64,000 nucleotides of DNA from JAWLFY01 sp041685355 (GTDB lineage: Bacteria > Planctomycetota > Planctomycetia > Pirellulales > Pirellulaceae). The stretch spans positions 72,036 to 136,035 of the forward strand of contig JAWLFY010000001.1 in the NCBI GenBank assembly GCA_041685355.1. Direction: 5' to 3'. Shown here piece by piece: positions 1 through 8,712 of this stretch; position 1 is the stretch's first letter, and every line of letters starts with the position of its first letter. The translations under genes and the position numbers were made by a program. A model generated the notes under the pieces. The model was not told where the DNA came from. It saw nothing but the letters and a program-made list of their open reading frames with translations, and made no database searches.

Positions 1-846
1 CGCCGATCGATACGGCTCCTCGATCTCGGTGAGGTCGGGCTCCGCGGTCAGATGCTTCACGATGATCTCGTGACAACTCTCTCCGTCAAACGGCACCCGG
101 CCGGTCAACAACTCGTACAGCACGATCCCAAGCGCGTAGATGTCGATCTCGCGGCCGTACTCGCCACGTCCGATCTCCGGGGCCATGTAGTGAAAGGTCC
201 CGACCGACTCGGTGTGTCCGCCACGGTGCGATGCCGAAATGAACTTGCTGAGCCCGTAATCGCCGACCTTCACGATCCCCAGGTCGTCGAACACGTTCCC
301 CGGCTTCAAATCGCGATGAACCAACCCGGAAGCGTGCAGGTAGGCGACCGCCGAGCCGATCGCGGCGAACCAACGACGCACCTCCGACGGTGGCAACCCC
401 CGCGGTGACTCGTCGAGCACCTCCCGCAAACTCGGCCCCGGGATGTATTCCATCACGACCCACGCCTGGCCGGTGTCGTCGTGACACACGTCGTGGAGCG
501 CGACCAAGTGCGGATGCTTCAAATTCAAACACTGCGAAACGCCCCGCAGCTCGACCTCCAAGTTCCGCTGCACCCGCTTCAGCGCGACCTCCTTGCCCGC
601 CTCGCTGACGGCAAAGTAGACCTCGCCGAACCCTCCGACGCCGATCCCGCGACGGATCGTGTACCGAGGCAACGGTGTCGATCCCGGCGGATACGTGAAC
701 GTCGGGGGACGCGAGCCGGCTTCGGTCGGATGGATGTCGCTTGGCATCGTCTCTCGCAGTCGGCGATCGTCTACCCCGGGCCCGGCTTCGGATGCCCGAT
801 CGAGGTCCGCCGGTGCCCCCCACAGTTTATCGAGTAAAGGTGCCAT
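1..846 (-). CDS. Serine/threonine protein kinase, C-terminus cut by window edge
   Basis: Reading the minus strand from the ATG at 846 gives 282 codons open to base 1, so the gene continues outside the window. After a variable N-terminal stretch of about 60 residues a Hanks-type kinase domain begins: glycine loop GIGVGGFGEVY (about 67-77), the ATP-binding lysine in VALK (about 90), catalytic HRDLKPGN (about 177-184), then GDYGLSK where most kinases have DFG, and MAPE in the activation segment. It should phosphorylate Ser/Thr of unknown targets. It follows an FHA-like gene on the same strand, and FHA domains bind phosphothreonine, so a functional link is likely (inference). DYG for DFG is a conservative change and is not proof of inactivity. 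Any C-terminal sensor or membrane domain lies off the window. Confidence 0.93.
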   Translation of the reverse strand, partial: MAPLLDKLWGAPADLDRASEAGPGVDDRRLRETMPSDIHPTEAGSRPPTFTYPPGSTPLPRYTIRRGIGVGGFGEVYFAVSEAGKEVALKRVQRNLEVELRGVSQCLNLKHPHLVALHDVCHDDTGQAWVVMEYIPGPSLREVLDESPRGLPPSEVRRWFAAIGSAVAYLHASGLVHRDLKPGNVFDDLGIVKVGDYGLSKFISASHRGGHTESVGTFHYMAPEIGRGEYGREIDIYALGIVLYELLTGRVPFDGESCHEIIVKHLTAEPDLTEIEEPYRSA

Positions 847-950
847 GGTTCGATCTTCTCTCTAACGTGTTCGGCACCACCCGGCGTCGGATCGGGCGCT
901 TCGATTCTCAGTTCGCGTCGGTTCTCGATCCGCCCCGGCAACGGATCGGC

Positions 951-1547
951 TCATCCGTCCCCTGCCATTTGCAGCGTCATCCCGACGTCGGCGACGTGGA
1001 CCCGCTCGCCCGCGACCAATTCCACCGGCGTCCCGTCCGACGTCCCCCGCGCCATCCAATGACCCGATTTGCGGGTCATCACCACGGCCGACCCCGCATG
1101 GGGACACCTCACGTGGCATCCGTCGCCCGGCCCGATCAACAGCGTGTCGCGGAACAGCAGCACCCCGTCGACGTGGCCGGCCAACCGGTACGGCGGCACC
1201 GGCCGCAACACCGCCGAACCGCACAACGGGCTCGGACGGCCGAAAAGGAGCTTCGCCGGCCCGTCGACCGGCAACGGCTCTCCGTCCCGCAACCAGTCCC
1301 GTCCGCCCGCCGAATCGATCCAATAATACTCTTCCTCCGCCCATTGGATCGCCCCCGCGTGACGGGGCCAATCGGCCAGCAACGCGATGTCGGCCGAGCC
1401 CCCGGCCGCACCGCCGACGTCCCACCGACTCCCTTCGAGCAGCCGGTAGCCGCCGCAACCGTCGATCCAAAGTTCGACCCGCCCCACGCTTCTGCCCGAA
1501 TGGTCGCCGTGTGGCCTCGAACGGTTGTCGTCTGCCGAAGACGTCAC
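951..1547 (-). CDS. FHA-domain-like protein
   Basis: A 198-residue protein. Its C-terminal half (about residues 110-195) has the pattern of an FHA beta-sandwich: a strand ending LLIGPGDGCHV, then a turn with a conserved Arg-Ser-Gly-His region (TRKSGHW), and closing strands with VELVAGERVHV. FHA domains recognise phosphothreonine peptides. The start is a GTG that follows the stop of the upstream coiled-coil gene by only a few bases, with GGGAG just upstream, so the two are translationally coupled. The kinase gene lies about 100 bases downstream on the same strand. The N-terminal half is not recognised. The FHA assignment rests on pattern and context, and the domain looks divergent. Confidence 0.65.
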   Translation of the reverse strand: MTSSADDNRSRPHGDHSGRSVGRVELWIDGCGGYRLLEGSRWDVGGAAGGSADIALLADWPRHAGAIQWAEEEYYWIDSAGGRDWLRDGEPLPVDGPAKLLFGRPSPLCGSAVLRPVPPYRLAGHVDGVLLFRDTLLIGPGDGCHVRCPHAGSAVVMTRKSGHWMARGTSDGTPVELVAGERVHVADVGMTLQMAGDG

Positions 1548-1551
1548 CGAC

Positions 1552-2361
1552 TCACTCCCGATCGGCCGACGCGACTTCGATCGCCGGCCCCTTCGAGCCG
1601 TCCCCGAAGTAGCTCGAGATCTCGTCGAGCAGGTCCCCGTCCTCGGGCGATTCGAGATCGATCTCGCCGAAATACTCGACGTCGACGCTCATCGTTTCCT
1701 CCTCCACGTCGATCCGCGTCGCGATGTCGCGAAGCAACTCTCGGGTGCGAGCCAGCTGACTGTCGTCGAGATTCATCTCGCTCGACGTCTGGGCGACCCG
1801 GAGCGACCCGAGCCGAGCCTGCAAGTTCTCGACTTCGACCTCAAGCTGGCTCTTGGCGTTGAGCATTGCCTCCATCCGCTCCTGGGCTGCCGCAAGCGAC
1901 GCCTCACGGGCCGAAAGCATCTGTTCCAATTTGTCCGCCGTCTGCTGGCGAACCTTGAACCGCTTGAACCGGTTCCCCAAGTCCGACTCCACCTGAGCCG
2001 ACGTGTAGGTCTTCCCCGCGTAACGATACGAATCGCGGTCCTGCTTCAAATCTTCCGCCAACCGCTGAATGTGCGACTCGCTCTCCGCCAGTCGCTTCTC
2101 GGCCTCCTCCATTTGACGCTCCAAACGCGCCACCTCGACCTTTTCGCGGGCGATCCGTCTCGCGTTCCCCTCGATCTCCGGCTTCAAGTCGACGATCATC
2201 TGACGGGCCCGCTTGAGCTCCCACTCCAACGGCACCATGTCGCCAGCCGATCGGGTCAACCAATCGGTGCCGCATCGGACGTAGCTCCACAGCGGCGCCC
2301 CCACGGCGAAAGTGGACAGCAGCGTGACCGCGCCCCCGGCGAGTAACATTTTTCGAATCAT
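1552..2361 (-). CDS. Membrane-anchored coiled-coil protein
   Basis: A 269-residue protein. The ATG at 2361 is chosen because AAGGGGA lies just upstream; an earlier in-frame start would add 25 residues without a ribosome site. Residues about 5-25 form a single hydrophobic segment (membrane anchor or uncleaved signal). Residues about 45-225 are rich in Glu, Lys, Arg and Leu in heptad-like spacing (KRARQMIVDLKPEIEG; LERQMEEAEKRLAE), typical of long coiled coils, followed by an acidic tail. It is first in a minus-strand run with the FHA-like and kinase genes, so it may be a scaffold or substrate for them (inference). No enzymatic motif is seen. Confidence 0.75.
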   Translation of the reverse strand: MIRKMLLAGGAVTLLSTFAVGAPLWSYVRCGTDWLTRSAGDMVPLEWELKRARQMIVDLKPEIEGNARRIAREKVEVARLERQMEEAEKRLAESESHIQRLAEDLKQDRDSYRYAGKTYTSAQVESDLGNRFKRFKVRQQTADKLEQMLSAREASLAAAQERMEAMLNAKSQLEVEVENLQARLGSLRVAQTSSEMNLDDSQLARTRELLRDIATRIDVEEETMSVDVEYFGEIDLESPEDGDLLDEISSYFGDGSKGPAIEVASADRE

Positions 2362-2847
2362 TGCGTTTCCCCTTCTGGTCGGTTTCCGGTTGATGGACCA
2401 TCGGTGTCCGGCCAAGTATTCGCACGCCAACCGCATCTCTTGGGTCCGATTCCGATTTTTTCCGGAACCCTTCGCTGACCCGGACGAACCGACAGAATTC
2501 TCGCCAACCGAAGAGAAAAAGGGGAACCATCATGCCCCAAAAGACGAACAAGGGATTAGAATCAGACACTAATCGGCATTCTGGCAGTTTTGTGCCGTTT
2601 TGAACTGCCGTGTTGCCCGAAAGCGTCGTCGGTGTCGCGAAATCGCGACGGAAGCGACGGCCACCGGACGACCTCCACCAATACGTAAACCTTTTCTCAT
2701 CAGCACGTTAGACAGCAATCCTCGACAAAATTACCGCTCGCGGCATCGGCATTGCACTGAACCTTCACCGATGCCGTGTAGTCTGACGGGCAGCGGCTCA
2801 CTCGAACATTCGCTCCGCAACGGATTGCCCAACCGGAGGAGGCTCCG
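2362..2847. other. Divergent intergenic region with short inverted repeats
   Basis: No credible gene is seen in these 486 bases, which are less GC-rich than the flanks and should hold promoters for the genes on both sides. Three inverted repeats are visible: GGCAGTT...AACTGCC near 2583-2609, GTCGCG-AAAT-CGCGAC at 2634-2649, and CGGCATCGG...CCGATGCCG with arms at 2741-2749 and 2768-2776. They could be operators or weak hairpins; no named motif was matched. Confidence 0.5.
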
Positions 2848-3039
2848 ATGACCACCCCGACGAACCCCACCACGCCACGGCCAACCGGAGAACATTGGCG
2901 TGAGCTCGCCGAGACGCTCCCTGCCGAGCGGACCGATGAGTTTTCACGGTGGATGGAAGGTGAACTGGAAACGCTCGAGAAAAAACTCGCCCCGTTCGTC
3001 ACCAAGAATTCACTCCGCCGAAGCCTCCGCCGCCGGTAG
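2848..3039 (+). CDS. Small charged hypothetical protein
   Basis: A 63-residue protein with a strong ribosome site (GGAGGAGG, 2835-2842 area) correctly spaced before the ATG. The N-terminus is Thr/Pro rich. The middle (HWRELAETLPAERTDEFSRW, continuing into a Glu/Lys-rich helix) is predicted helical, and the end is very basic (SLRRSLRRR). No signal peptide or known domain is recognised. It sits about 70 bases upstream of the His-rich secreted gene and could be co-transcribed with the metal-efflux cassette, but nothing ties it to metals. Function unknown. Confidence 0.6.
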   Translation: MTTPTNPTTPRPTGEHWRELAETLPAERTDEFSRWMEGELETLEKKLAPFVTKNSLRRSLRRR

Positions 3040-3112
3040 TCGCCCTCCCGCTGCGTTAGCCCAGCAGATTCGACTACACTCTGGGGAATTCCGACGTTTA
3101 GGAGAGACCCGT

Positions 3113-3671
3113 TTGGCTCGGCTGATCACGTTACTGCTGATTCCCTTCCTCACGCTGGGCTCACCGCCCCACGCGCACGCGGGGACGGTTGCGCCGGGAA
3201 AACGAGAACATCAGCCCCACTTTCATCTCGGGGCACACGCTCATCCCGCGGCACATGGTCATGCCGGAGAACACGGNNNNNNNNNNNNNNNNNNNNNNNN
3301 NNNNNNNNNNNNNNNNNNNNNNNNNNNNNNNNNNNNNNNNNNNNNNNNNNNNNNNNNNNNNNNNNNNNNNNNNNNNTGGGCACCAGCGGGAGGAAAGTCA
3401 TGGGGAATCGGGGCGTCGCTCCCACGTCCCCCTTCGTGACGCAGGGCTCGAGCCCATCCGGGGCGACCACGATTCCGATGCCGTTTACGTGGCAGTCCAG
3501 GACGAGTACGTGCCGGGCAATCGTTCCATCGATCCGACACCGATCGTCTGTTCCGTGGAAGCTGCTTCTTGGACGATCCGCAGTCTGACCACGCGTGTTC
3601 GCCCTGCCGGACTTCGGGCGACTGTCGGGGGGCAGCCACTCTTTCTGTTGCATGCTGCGCTGAGGTTATAA
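3113..3671 (+). CDS. His-rich secreted protein, interrupted by assembly gap
   Basis: The 5' part starts at TTG 3113 after GGAGAG (3101-3106) and encodes a signal peptide (ARLITLLLIPFLTLG, then HAHA) followed by a His-rich stretch (HFHLGAHAHPAAHGHAGEH). It then runs into the run of N. After the gap a different frame reads through DHDSDAVYVAVQDEYVPG to a TAA at 3669-3671. I join them because the His-rich head and the DAVYV body suit one small periplasmic protein and nothing else fits there. The frame change is expected because the 100-N gap length is arbitrary. It is the first gene of the CusBA-type cassette and probably binds or buffers metal in the periplasm (inference). The two parts could also belong to separate genes. 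Confidence 0.5.
3277..3376. other. Assembly gap (100 N)
   Basis: Exactly 100 consecutive N. A round number usually marks a scaffold join of unknown size, so the true distance and any sequence here are unknown. The gap falls inside the His-rich gene just after repeated His codons. Low complexity there may have broken the assembly. Confidence 0.99.
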
Positions 3672-3682
3672 GGGCGCGACGA

Positions 3683-3700
3683 AGCGAACCGCGGTTCGCT
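3683..3700. promoter_or_regulatory. Perfect 18-bp palindrome upstream of the efflux genes
   Basis: AGCGAACCGCGGTTCGCT is an uninterrupted 18-base palindrome starting 12 bases after the stop of the His-rich gene and about 135 bases before the CusB-type gene. With no loop it is a poorer hairpin than a protein-binding dyad, so an operator for a metal-responsive regulator is plausible. A transcription-end structure is the alternative. No regulator gene is seen in the cassette. Confidence 0.35.
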
Positions 3701-3834
3701 CGGTCGTGTTCTCTTCCCTCTCGCGTTTCAGGATCGGGTCTCTTTCTGGAACGGGGAGCGTGTTTCCTTAGCCCTTCCGAGGCGCAAGCTCCGCCCCGCA
3801 CCTGGCGTCGGGACGGCTCGCTTCCGCAAATCAC

Positions 3835-5250
3835 ATGCACAAGCTCGTCAAGCCGCTCGTCGGCCCTGCGTTGGTCGTCACCGCGGTGACCGCCGTCGGC
3901 TGGCTTTTCCGCGGCACGATCCTTTCTCGCGGCGACGTTTCGGACGCCGTCGAGGCTGACCGCTCGGCCGAACCGTCGGAATCGGAAACTTTGACGCTCG
4001 GACCGCAAGCACGAAAGAATCTGAAGCTCGTCGCCAAACCGGCCAAGACGAATGACTATTGGCGAAGCATCACGATTCCTGGCGTCGTGGATGATCGACC
4101 GGGAGTCTCCGATCGCGGCGTGACTTCACCCGCGGTCGGTGCCATCGCCAAGATCCATGTCTATCCGGGCGACACCGTCGGCGCCGGCGAGCGCCTCGTC
4201 ACGCTCCAGCTTTTCAGCGAGTACCTGCAGTCAACCCAGACGCAGCTGTTCAAGGCGAACCAGGAGATCTCGCTGCTTCAAGAACGGCTCAACCGGCTTT
4301 CCGATGTTGCCAGCAGCGGCGGCATCGCCAGCTCACGTCTCATCGATCTACGCAACGACGTTCGGCGTCAAGAGACGCTCGTCAAAGCAGCCAAGCAGGA
4401 GCTACTCACACGTGGCTTGACGCCGACACAGATCGATCGAGTAGCCGACGGAGAATTCACCTCCTCGATTGATGTGCTCGCTCCGCCGCCACGAACGCCG
4501 GCCGCCGACGAAGTCACCCGACAGCCGAATTCTGTTAGCCGAGCGAGCGACGTCCTCGGCGACCAACGCGATGACGAGATCGCTTACGAAATTCAGTCGC
4601 TCGCGATCGAGCTGGGCCAAACGGTTCAGGCAGGCCAACTGATTGCAGATTTGGCCAACCACCGGTCGCTGTACGTTGTCGGCCACGCCTTTAAGCAGGA
4701 AGCAGGTTTTCTGGAGAAAGCGGCTCAAGAAAGTCGCCCCGTCGAGATCGAGTTTGCGGATGAGAACGCCGAGTTCTGGCCTCCGCTGGGGCAAACCTTC
4801 GAGATTCGACACCTTTCCAACTCGATCGATCGGGAAAGCCGGACCTTCGACTTCTTCATCCCGCTTTCGAACCCGTCACGTACGTTCGAAAAGCTAGGCG
4901 AGACGTTCTTGGTCTGGCGTTTTCGCCCCGGCCAACGGGCGCGGATTCACGTCCCCGTCGAGCAGATGAAGGACGTCTTCGTATTGCCCGCTGAGGCAGT
5001 CGTCCGGGAGGGGCCGGCGGCCTACGTCTACCGCCAAAACGGAGACCTGTTCGATCAGATCCCTGTCCATGTTCTGCACGAGGACCGTCGGCACGTCGTG
5101 ATCGCCAACGACGGAAGCATCACGCAGGGAACTTACCTGGCTCAGAATGCGGCTGCGTCCTTGCGTCGCGTCTTGAAGGCGCAGTCGGCCAGGGGCGAGC
5201 AACCGGGCCTCCACGTCCACGCCGACGGCACCGTCCACGCGGCGCACTGA
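3835..5250 (+). CDS. RND efflux periplasmic adaptor (CusB/CzcB type)
   Basis: A 471-residue membrane fusion protein. One hydrophobic segment (about residues 8-27) anchors it. A lipoyl-like half (SPAVGAIAKIHVYPGDTVGAGE, shown here split: SPAVGAIAKI then HVYPGDTVGAGE) leads into a helical hairpin with LFKANQEISLLQERL. The second lipoyl half is around LGQTVQAGQLIADLA, and barrel strands end in VLPAEAVVREG. It should bridge the inner-membrane pump encoded next (10 bases downstream) to an outer-membrane channel, for export of Cu, Ag, Zn or Co. A Pro/Arg-rich linker near 215-245 and a His-containing tail (HVHADGTVHAAH) may bind metal. No TolC/CusC-type channel gene is seen in the window. The start has no obvious ribosome site. 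Confidence 0.9.
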   Translation: MHKLVKPLVGPALVVTAVTAVGWLFRGTILSRGDVSDAVEADRSAEPSESETLTLGPQARKNLKLVAKPAKTNDYWRSITIPGVVDDRPGVSDRGVTSPAVGAIAKIHVYPGDTVGAGERLVTLQLFSEYLQSTQTQLFKANQEISLLQERLNRLSDVASSGGIASSRLIDLRNDVRRQETLVKAAKQELLTRGLTPTQIDRVADGEFTSSIDVLAPPPRTPAADEVTRQPNSVSRASDVLGDQRDDEIAYEIQSLAIELGQTVQAGQLIADLANHRSLYVVGHAFKQEAGFLEKAAQESRPVEIEFADENAEFWPPLGQTFEIRHLSNSIDRESRTFDFFIPLSNPSRTFEKLGETFLVWRFRPGQRARIHVPVEQMKDVFVLPAEAVVREGPAAYVYRQNGDLFDQIPVHVLHEDRRHVVIANDGSITQGTYLAQNAAASLRRVLKAQSARGEQPGLHVHADGTVHAAH

Positions 5251-5260
5251 AGGAGTTCCG

Positions 5261-8200
5261 ATGCTTGACACCATCATCCGACTATCGCTCCGCTACCGCT
5301 CGCTCGTGGTCATCGCCAGCCTCGCGGTGCTGGTTTATGGCTCCTACTTGGCCACGCAAATGCCGATCGATGTCTTTCCGGACCTCGATCGACCACGCGT
5401 CGTGGTGATCACCGAAGCGCCGGGGCTAGCGACCGAAGAACTCGAGACGCTGGTGACCCAGCCGATCGAAATCGCGTTGATGGGGGCAAGCGGGGTTCAA
5501 GCGGTGAGGAGTCAAACCGCCTCGGGTTTGAACGTGATTTACATCGAGTTCGACTGGTCGACTCGAATTCGCGTCGCTCGTCAAACGGTCAGCGAAAGGC
5601 TCGCCACGTTGGAGGGGGTGCTTCCCGAGGGCATCCGTCCCCAGATGACTCCACCCTCCTCCATCATGGGGCAGATCGTCGTCGCCGGCATGTACCTCCA
5701 GAGTGGACCGAACGGCGGTCGGCTTGCCCCCGTTGGACGTTCCGGGTTCATGGCCGAACGGGTCGGGGTGGCCGGCGAATCCAAAATTCTTCTCTGGCAA
5801 CCGACCCCGAGGCACACCCCGTCGCGGTGGCGGCCGGTCGAGGCGGATTCCGTCGAATGGGTTCGCCGTCCGCAGCGACCAGACGATTCTGCCGTCGCGG
5901 TCATCACGGTCGATTCGGCGCCCTACGAGGTCGAGTTCCCGTCGGAAGCGAAAGAACGACTCGAACTTCGCACGGTCGCTGACTGGATCATTCGTCCTCG
6001 ACTGTTGAAGGTGTCGGGCGTCGCGGAAGTTTTTATGCAGGGAGGCGATCGAAAGCAGTATCAAATCCTCCTCGATCCGACCGCGCTGCTGGAATACGAC
6101 GTGACCGTCCAGGACGTCGAGCGAGCGTTGCGAGAGAGCAACATCAACACGAGCGGGGGTTACGCGATCACGGGAGAGACCGAGCGACCCATCCGAGTTC
6201 TCGGTCGGCTCGGGCCGGGATCGGAACAGGTGATCGACGATCTGCAAGCCGTTCCGGTAGCACGCCACCCCAAGCGGAGTGTGCTGCTCGCTCAGGTTGC
6301 CCAGGTCGCGGAAGGCCCCGAGCTCAAGCGGGGAGACGGAAGCGTCAACGGGCGGGGCGGCATCGTTTTCACCGTCGTCAAGCAGCCGCACGTCGACACG
6401 CGTCGATTGACCGATGATGTCGCCGTCGCGTTTGCGGACGTGGAGGATTCGCTTCCTCCCCACATCGTTATCAATTCGCAGCTATTCCGGCTGAAAAATT
6501 TCATCGACCGCGGAATCTTCAACGTCGCCGAAGCGTTGGTGATCGGCGCGACGCTCGTGATCATTGTGCTTTTCTTGTTTCTGCTAAACTTCCGCACGAC
6601 GTTTATCACGTTGACCGCGATACCGATGTCGCTGGTTCTCACCACGCTCGTCTTCCGCGCGATCGGTTGGCTCAGCGGCAGTGAACTCTCGATCAACGTG
6701 ATGACGCTCGGGGGAATCGCGGTGGCGATGGGAGAACTGGTGGACGACGCGATCGTCGATGTCGAGAACATCTTTCGACGGCTCAAGGAAAACAATTTTC
6801 GATCGGAACCGCGTCCGCCGATTCACGTCGTTTACGAAGCGAGCAAAGAGATCCGCAGTGCCATCTTATTCGGCACCGTGGTGGTGATCCTCGTGTTCCT
6901 GCCGTTGTTCGCACTTTCGGGAGTCGAGGGGCGTCTCTTTGCGCCGCTCGGATTTGCTTACATCATCTCGATCGTTTCATCTTTCTTCGTTTCTCTAACG
7001 GTCACTCCGGTCCTGGCGTACTACTTGCTGCCCAACGCGCGGGCGACGCAGCTCAAAGCAGACGGCTTCGTACTACGGTCGCTGAAAGCGTTGGCCGAGC
7101 CGCTGATTCGCACCAGCATGGCCATTCCCAACAGCCTGTTGCTGCTGACGTGGCTCCTGGTCGGCTTTGCCGCATGGCAGGTCTCGCAGCTGGGCCGCAA
7201 TTTCCTGCCGGCATTTGACGAAGGCAGCGTCCAAGTCAACGTGACGCTGCCGCCAGGGTCGTCGCTGCAGGCATCGAACGAGGTTTCTGCCAACATCGAC
7301 GACGTCTTCTTGTCGATGCAAAAGTCGCCGCAGAATCCCGACGGGGAAATTCTAAACTTTGTGCGGCGGACCGGCCGCGCGGAGATGGACGAACACGCTT
7401 CACCGGTCAACTTCGGCGAATACATCCTGAGCATGAATCCCGAGGCGGATCAGGAGCGGGAGGCCATGCTGGCTGAACTGCTTGCCCGCATCAAAGACGA
7501 AGTGCCCGGGGTGGACATCGAGGTGGAACAGCCGCTGGCCCACTTGATCAGTCACATGGTTTCGGGAGTTTACGCGCAAATCGCGATCAAGATCCACGGA
7601 GACGATCTGGACACGTTGTTGGCACTCGCCGACCAAGTGGAAGCGGCGATCCGAGACGTGCCGGGAATCACGCCACCGATCGTCGAGCCGATTCGGCTGA
7701 CTCCGCAATTGCACATTCGACTCCGCGGGGAAGACCTGTCGCTCTACGGCCTGACTCGTGAGTATGTCGCCGACGTTCTGCAGACCGCCCTGCAAGGGGA
7801 AGTGGTCTCTCAGGTGCTGGAAGGCCAACGCCGCTTCGATCTACTCGTGCGACTGGAAGAAACCTACCGAACCGATTACGCGAATCTGGGCCGAATGAGA
7901 ATCGATTTGCCACATCAGGAGGGACAAGCCGAACGAGGCCAAATCGAATTGCGCGATGTTGCCACCATCGAAGAGGGCATCGGCCCCAACTCCGTGAACC
8001 GAGAGAACGCCCGCCGCCGAATCGTCGTCCGCTGCAACACGCAGGATCGCGACCTCGCTAGCGCCGTGGCCGCGATCCGACAGCGTGTTCAATCAGAACT
8101 TTCGCTGCCGGTGGGGTACTACCTCGAATACGGCGGCCAATTCGAAAGCCAACAAACCGCGACGCGGCTGATCGTCATCTTGGCCGGTGTGTCAATCGTC

Positions 8201-8701
8201 GGCATGTTCCTGGTCCTGCTGATTCTATTTCCATCGGTCCGAATCGCCCTCCAAGTCTTGAACGCGTTGCCGACCGCCTTCATCGGCGGCGTGCTCGCCC
8301 TGGTGGTGACACAACAGAACCTGACCGTTGCCAGTCTGGTGGGATTCATCTCGCTGGGAGGAATCGCCGTGCGGAATGGCATTTTACTGGTAACGCACTA
8401 CTTCCATTTGATGAGCGAAGAAGGCGAAGGCTTTACACAGGAGATGATTCTCCGCGGCAGCCTGGAGCGTTTGGCCCCCGTGTTGATGACCGCGTTGACC
8501 GCCGGAATCGGGCTGGTCCCGTTGGTCGTTGGCGGCCAGGAGCCTGGCCGCGAGATCCTCTACCCGGTCGCCACCGTGATCCTCGGCGGCCTCATGACGT
8601 CGACGTTTTGTGAGTTCCTGATTCATCCGGGGCTCTTTTGGAAATTCAGCGGACGAGATGCCAAGCGGCTCGCGGATGCTGAAGAAGTTACCTCGATTTG
8701 A
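5261..8701 (+). CDS. RND heavy-metal efflux pump (CusA/CzcA type) with extra domain
   Basis: A 1146-residue inner-membrane proton-driven pump. Family signatures are clear: MPIDVFPDLDRPRV near the N-terminus, a first helix block around residues 420-580 containing GELVDDAIVDVENIFRRL, and a second block near 960-1130 with SLGGIAVRNGILLV. The family is usually about 1040-1050 residues. The excess is an insert of about 85 residues (about 146-232, bases 5696-5956) between MGQIVVAGM and LELRTVADW in the porter region, where homologues have a short loop. The insert resembles the lipoprotein encoded just downstream. It lies in tandem with the CusB-type gene, so export of a divalent or monovalent metal is likely; the ion cannot be told. 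Codon and base use are less GC-rich than the genes after 9.3 kb. Confidence 0.93.
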   Translation: MLDTIIRLSLRYRSLVVIASLAVLVYGSYLATQMPIDVFPDLDRPRVVVITEAPGLATEELETLVTQPIEIALMGASGVQAVRSQTASGLNVIYIEFDWSTRIRVARQTVSERLATLEGVLPEGIRPQMTPPSSIMGQIVVAGMYLQSGPNGGRLAPVGRSGFMAERVGVAGESKILLWQPTPRHTPSRWRPVEADSVEWVRRPQRPDDSAVAVITVDSAPYEVEFPSEAKERLELRTVADWIIRPRLLKVSGVAEVFMQGGDRKQYQILLDPTALLEYDVTVQDVERALRESNINTSGGYAITGETERPIRVLGRLGPGSEQVIDDLQAVPVARHPKRSVLLAQVAQVAEGPELKRGDGSVNGRGGIVFTVVKQPHVDTRRLTDDVAVAFADVEDSLPPHIVINSQLFRLKNFIDRGIFNVAEALVIGATLVIIVLFLFLLNFRTTFITLTAIPMSLVLTTLVFRAIGWLSGSELSINVMTLGGIAVAMGELVDDAIVDVENIFRRLKENNFRSEPRPPIHVVYEASKEIRSAILFGTVVVILVFLPLFALSGVEGRLFAPLGFAYIISIVSSFFVSLTVTPVLAYYLLPNARATQLKADGFVLRSLKALAEPLIRTSMAIPNSLLLLTWLLVGFAAWQVSQLGRNFLPAFDEGSVQVNVTLPPGSSLQASNEVSANIDDVFLSMQKSPQNPDGEILNFVRRTGRAEMDEHASPVNFGEYILSMNPEADQEREAMLAELLARIKDEVPGVDIEVEQPLAHLISHMVSGVYAQIAIKIHGDDLDTLLALADQVEAAIRDVPGITPPIVEPIRLTPQLHIRLRGEDLSLYGLTREYVADVLQTALQGEVVSQVLEGQRRFDLLVRLEETYRTDYANLGRMRIDLPHQEGQAERGQIELRDVATIEEGIGPNSVNRENARRRIVVRCNTQDRDLASAVAAIRQRVQSELSLPVGYYLEYGGQFESQQTATRLIVILAGVSIVGMFLVLLILFPSVRIALQVLNALPTAFIGGVLALVVTQQNLTVASLVGFISLGGIAVRNGILLVTHYFHLMSEEGEGFTQEMILRGSLERLAPVLMTALTAGIGLVPLVVGGQEPGREILYPVATVILGGLMTSTFCEFLIHPGLFWKFSGRDAKRLADAEEVTSI

Positions 8702-8712
8702 CGGAGTGAGTG

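Noticed and set aside
1525..2346. 273-codon plus-strand Leu/Arg-rich frame opposite the coiled-coil gene
   Set aside because: The Leu richness mirrors Glu/Lys codons of the coiled coil on the other strand; no start signal.
5426..6463. 345-codon minus-strand frame opposite the CusA-type pump
   Set aside because: Shadow of the pump; Arg/Asp-rich without a recognisable fold.
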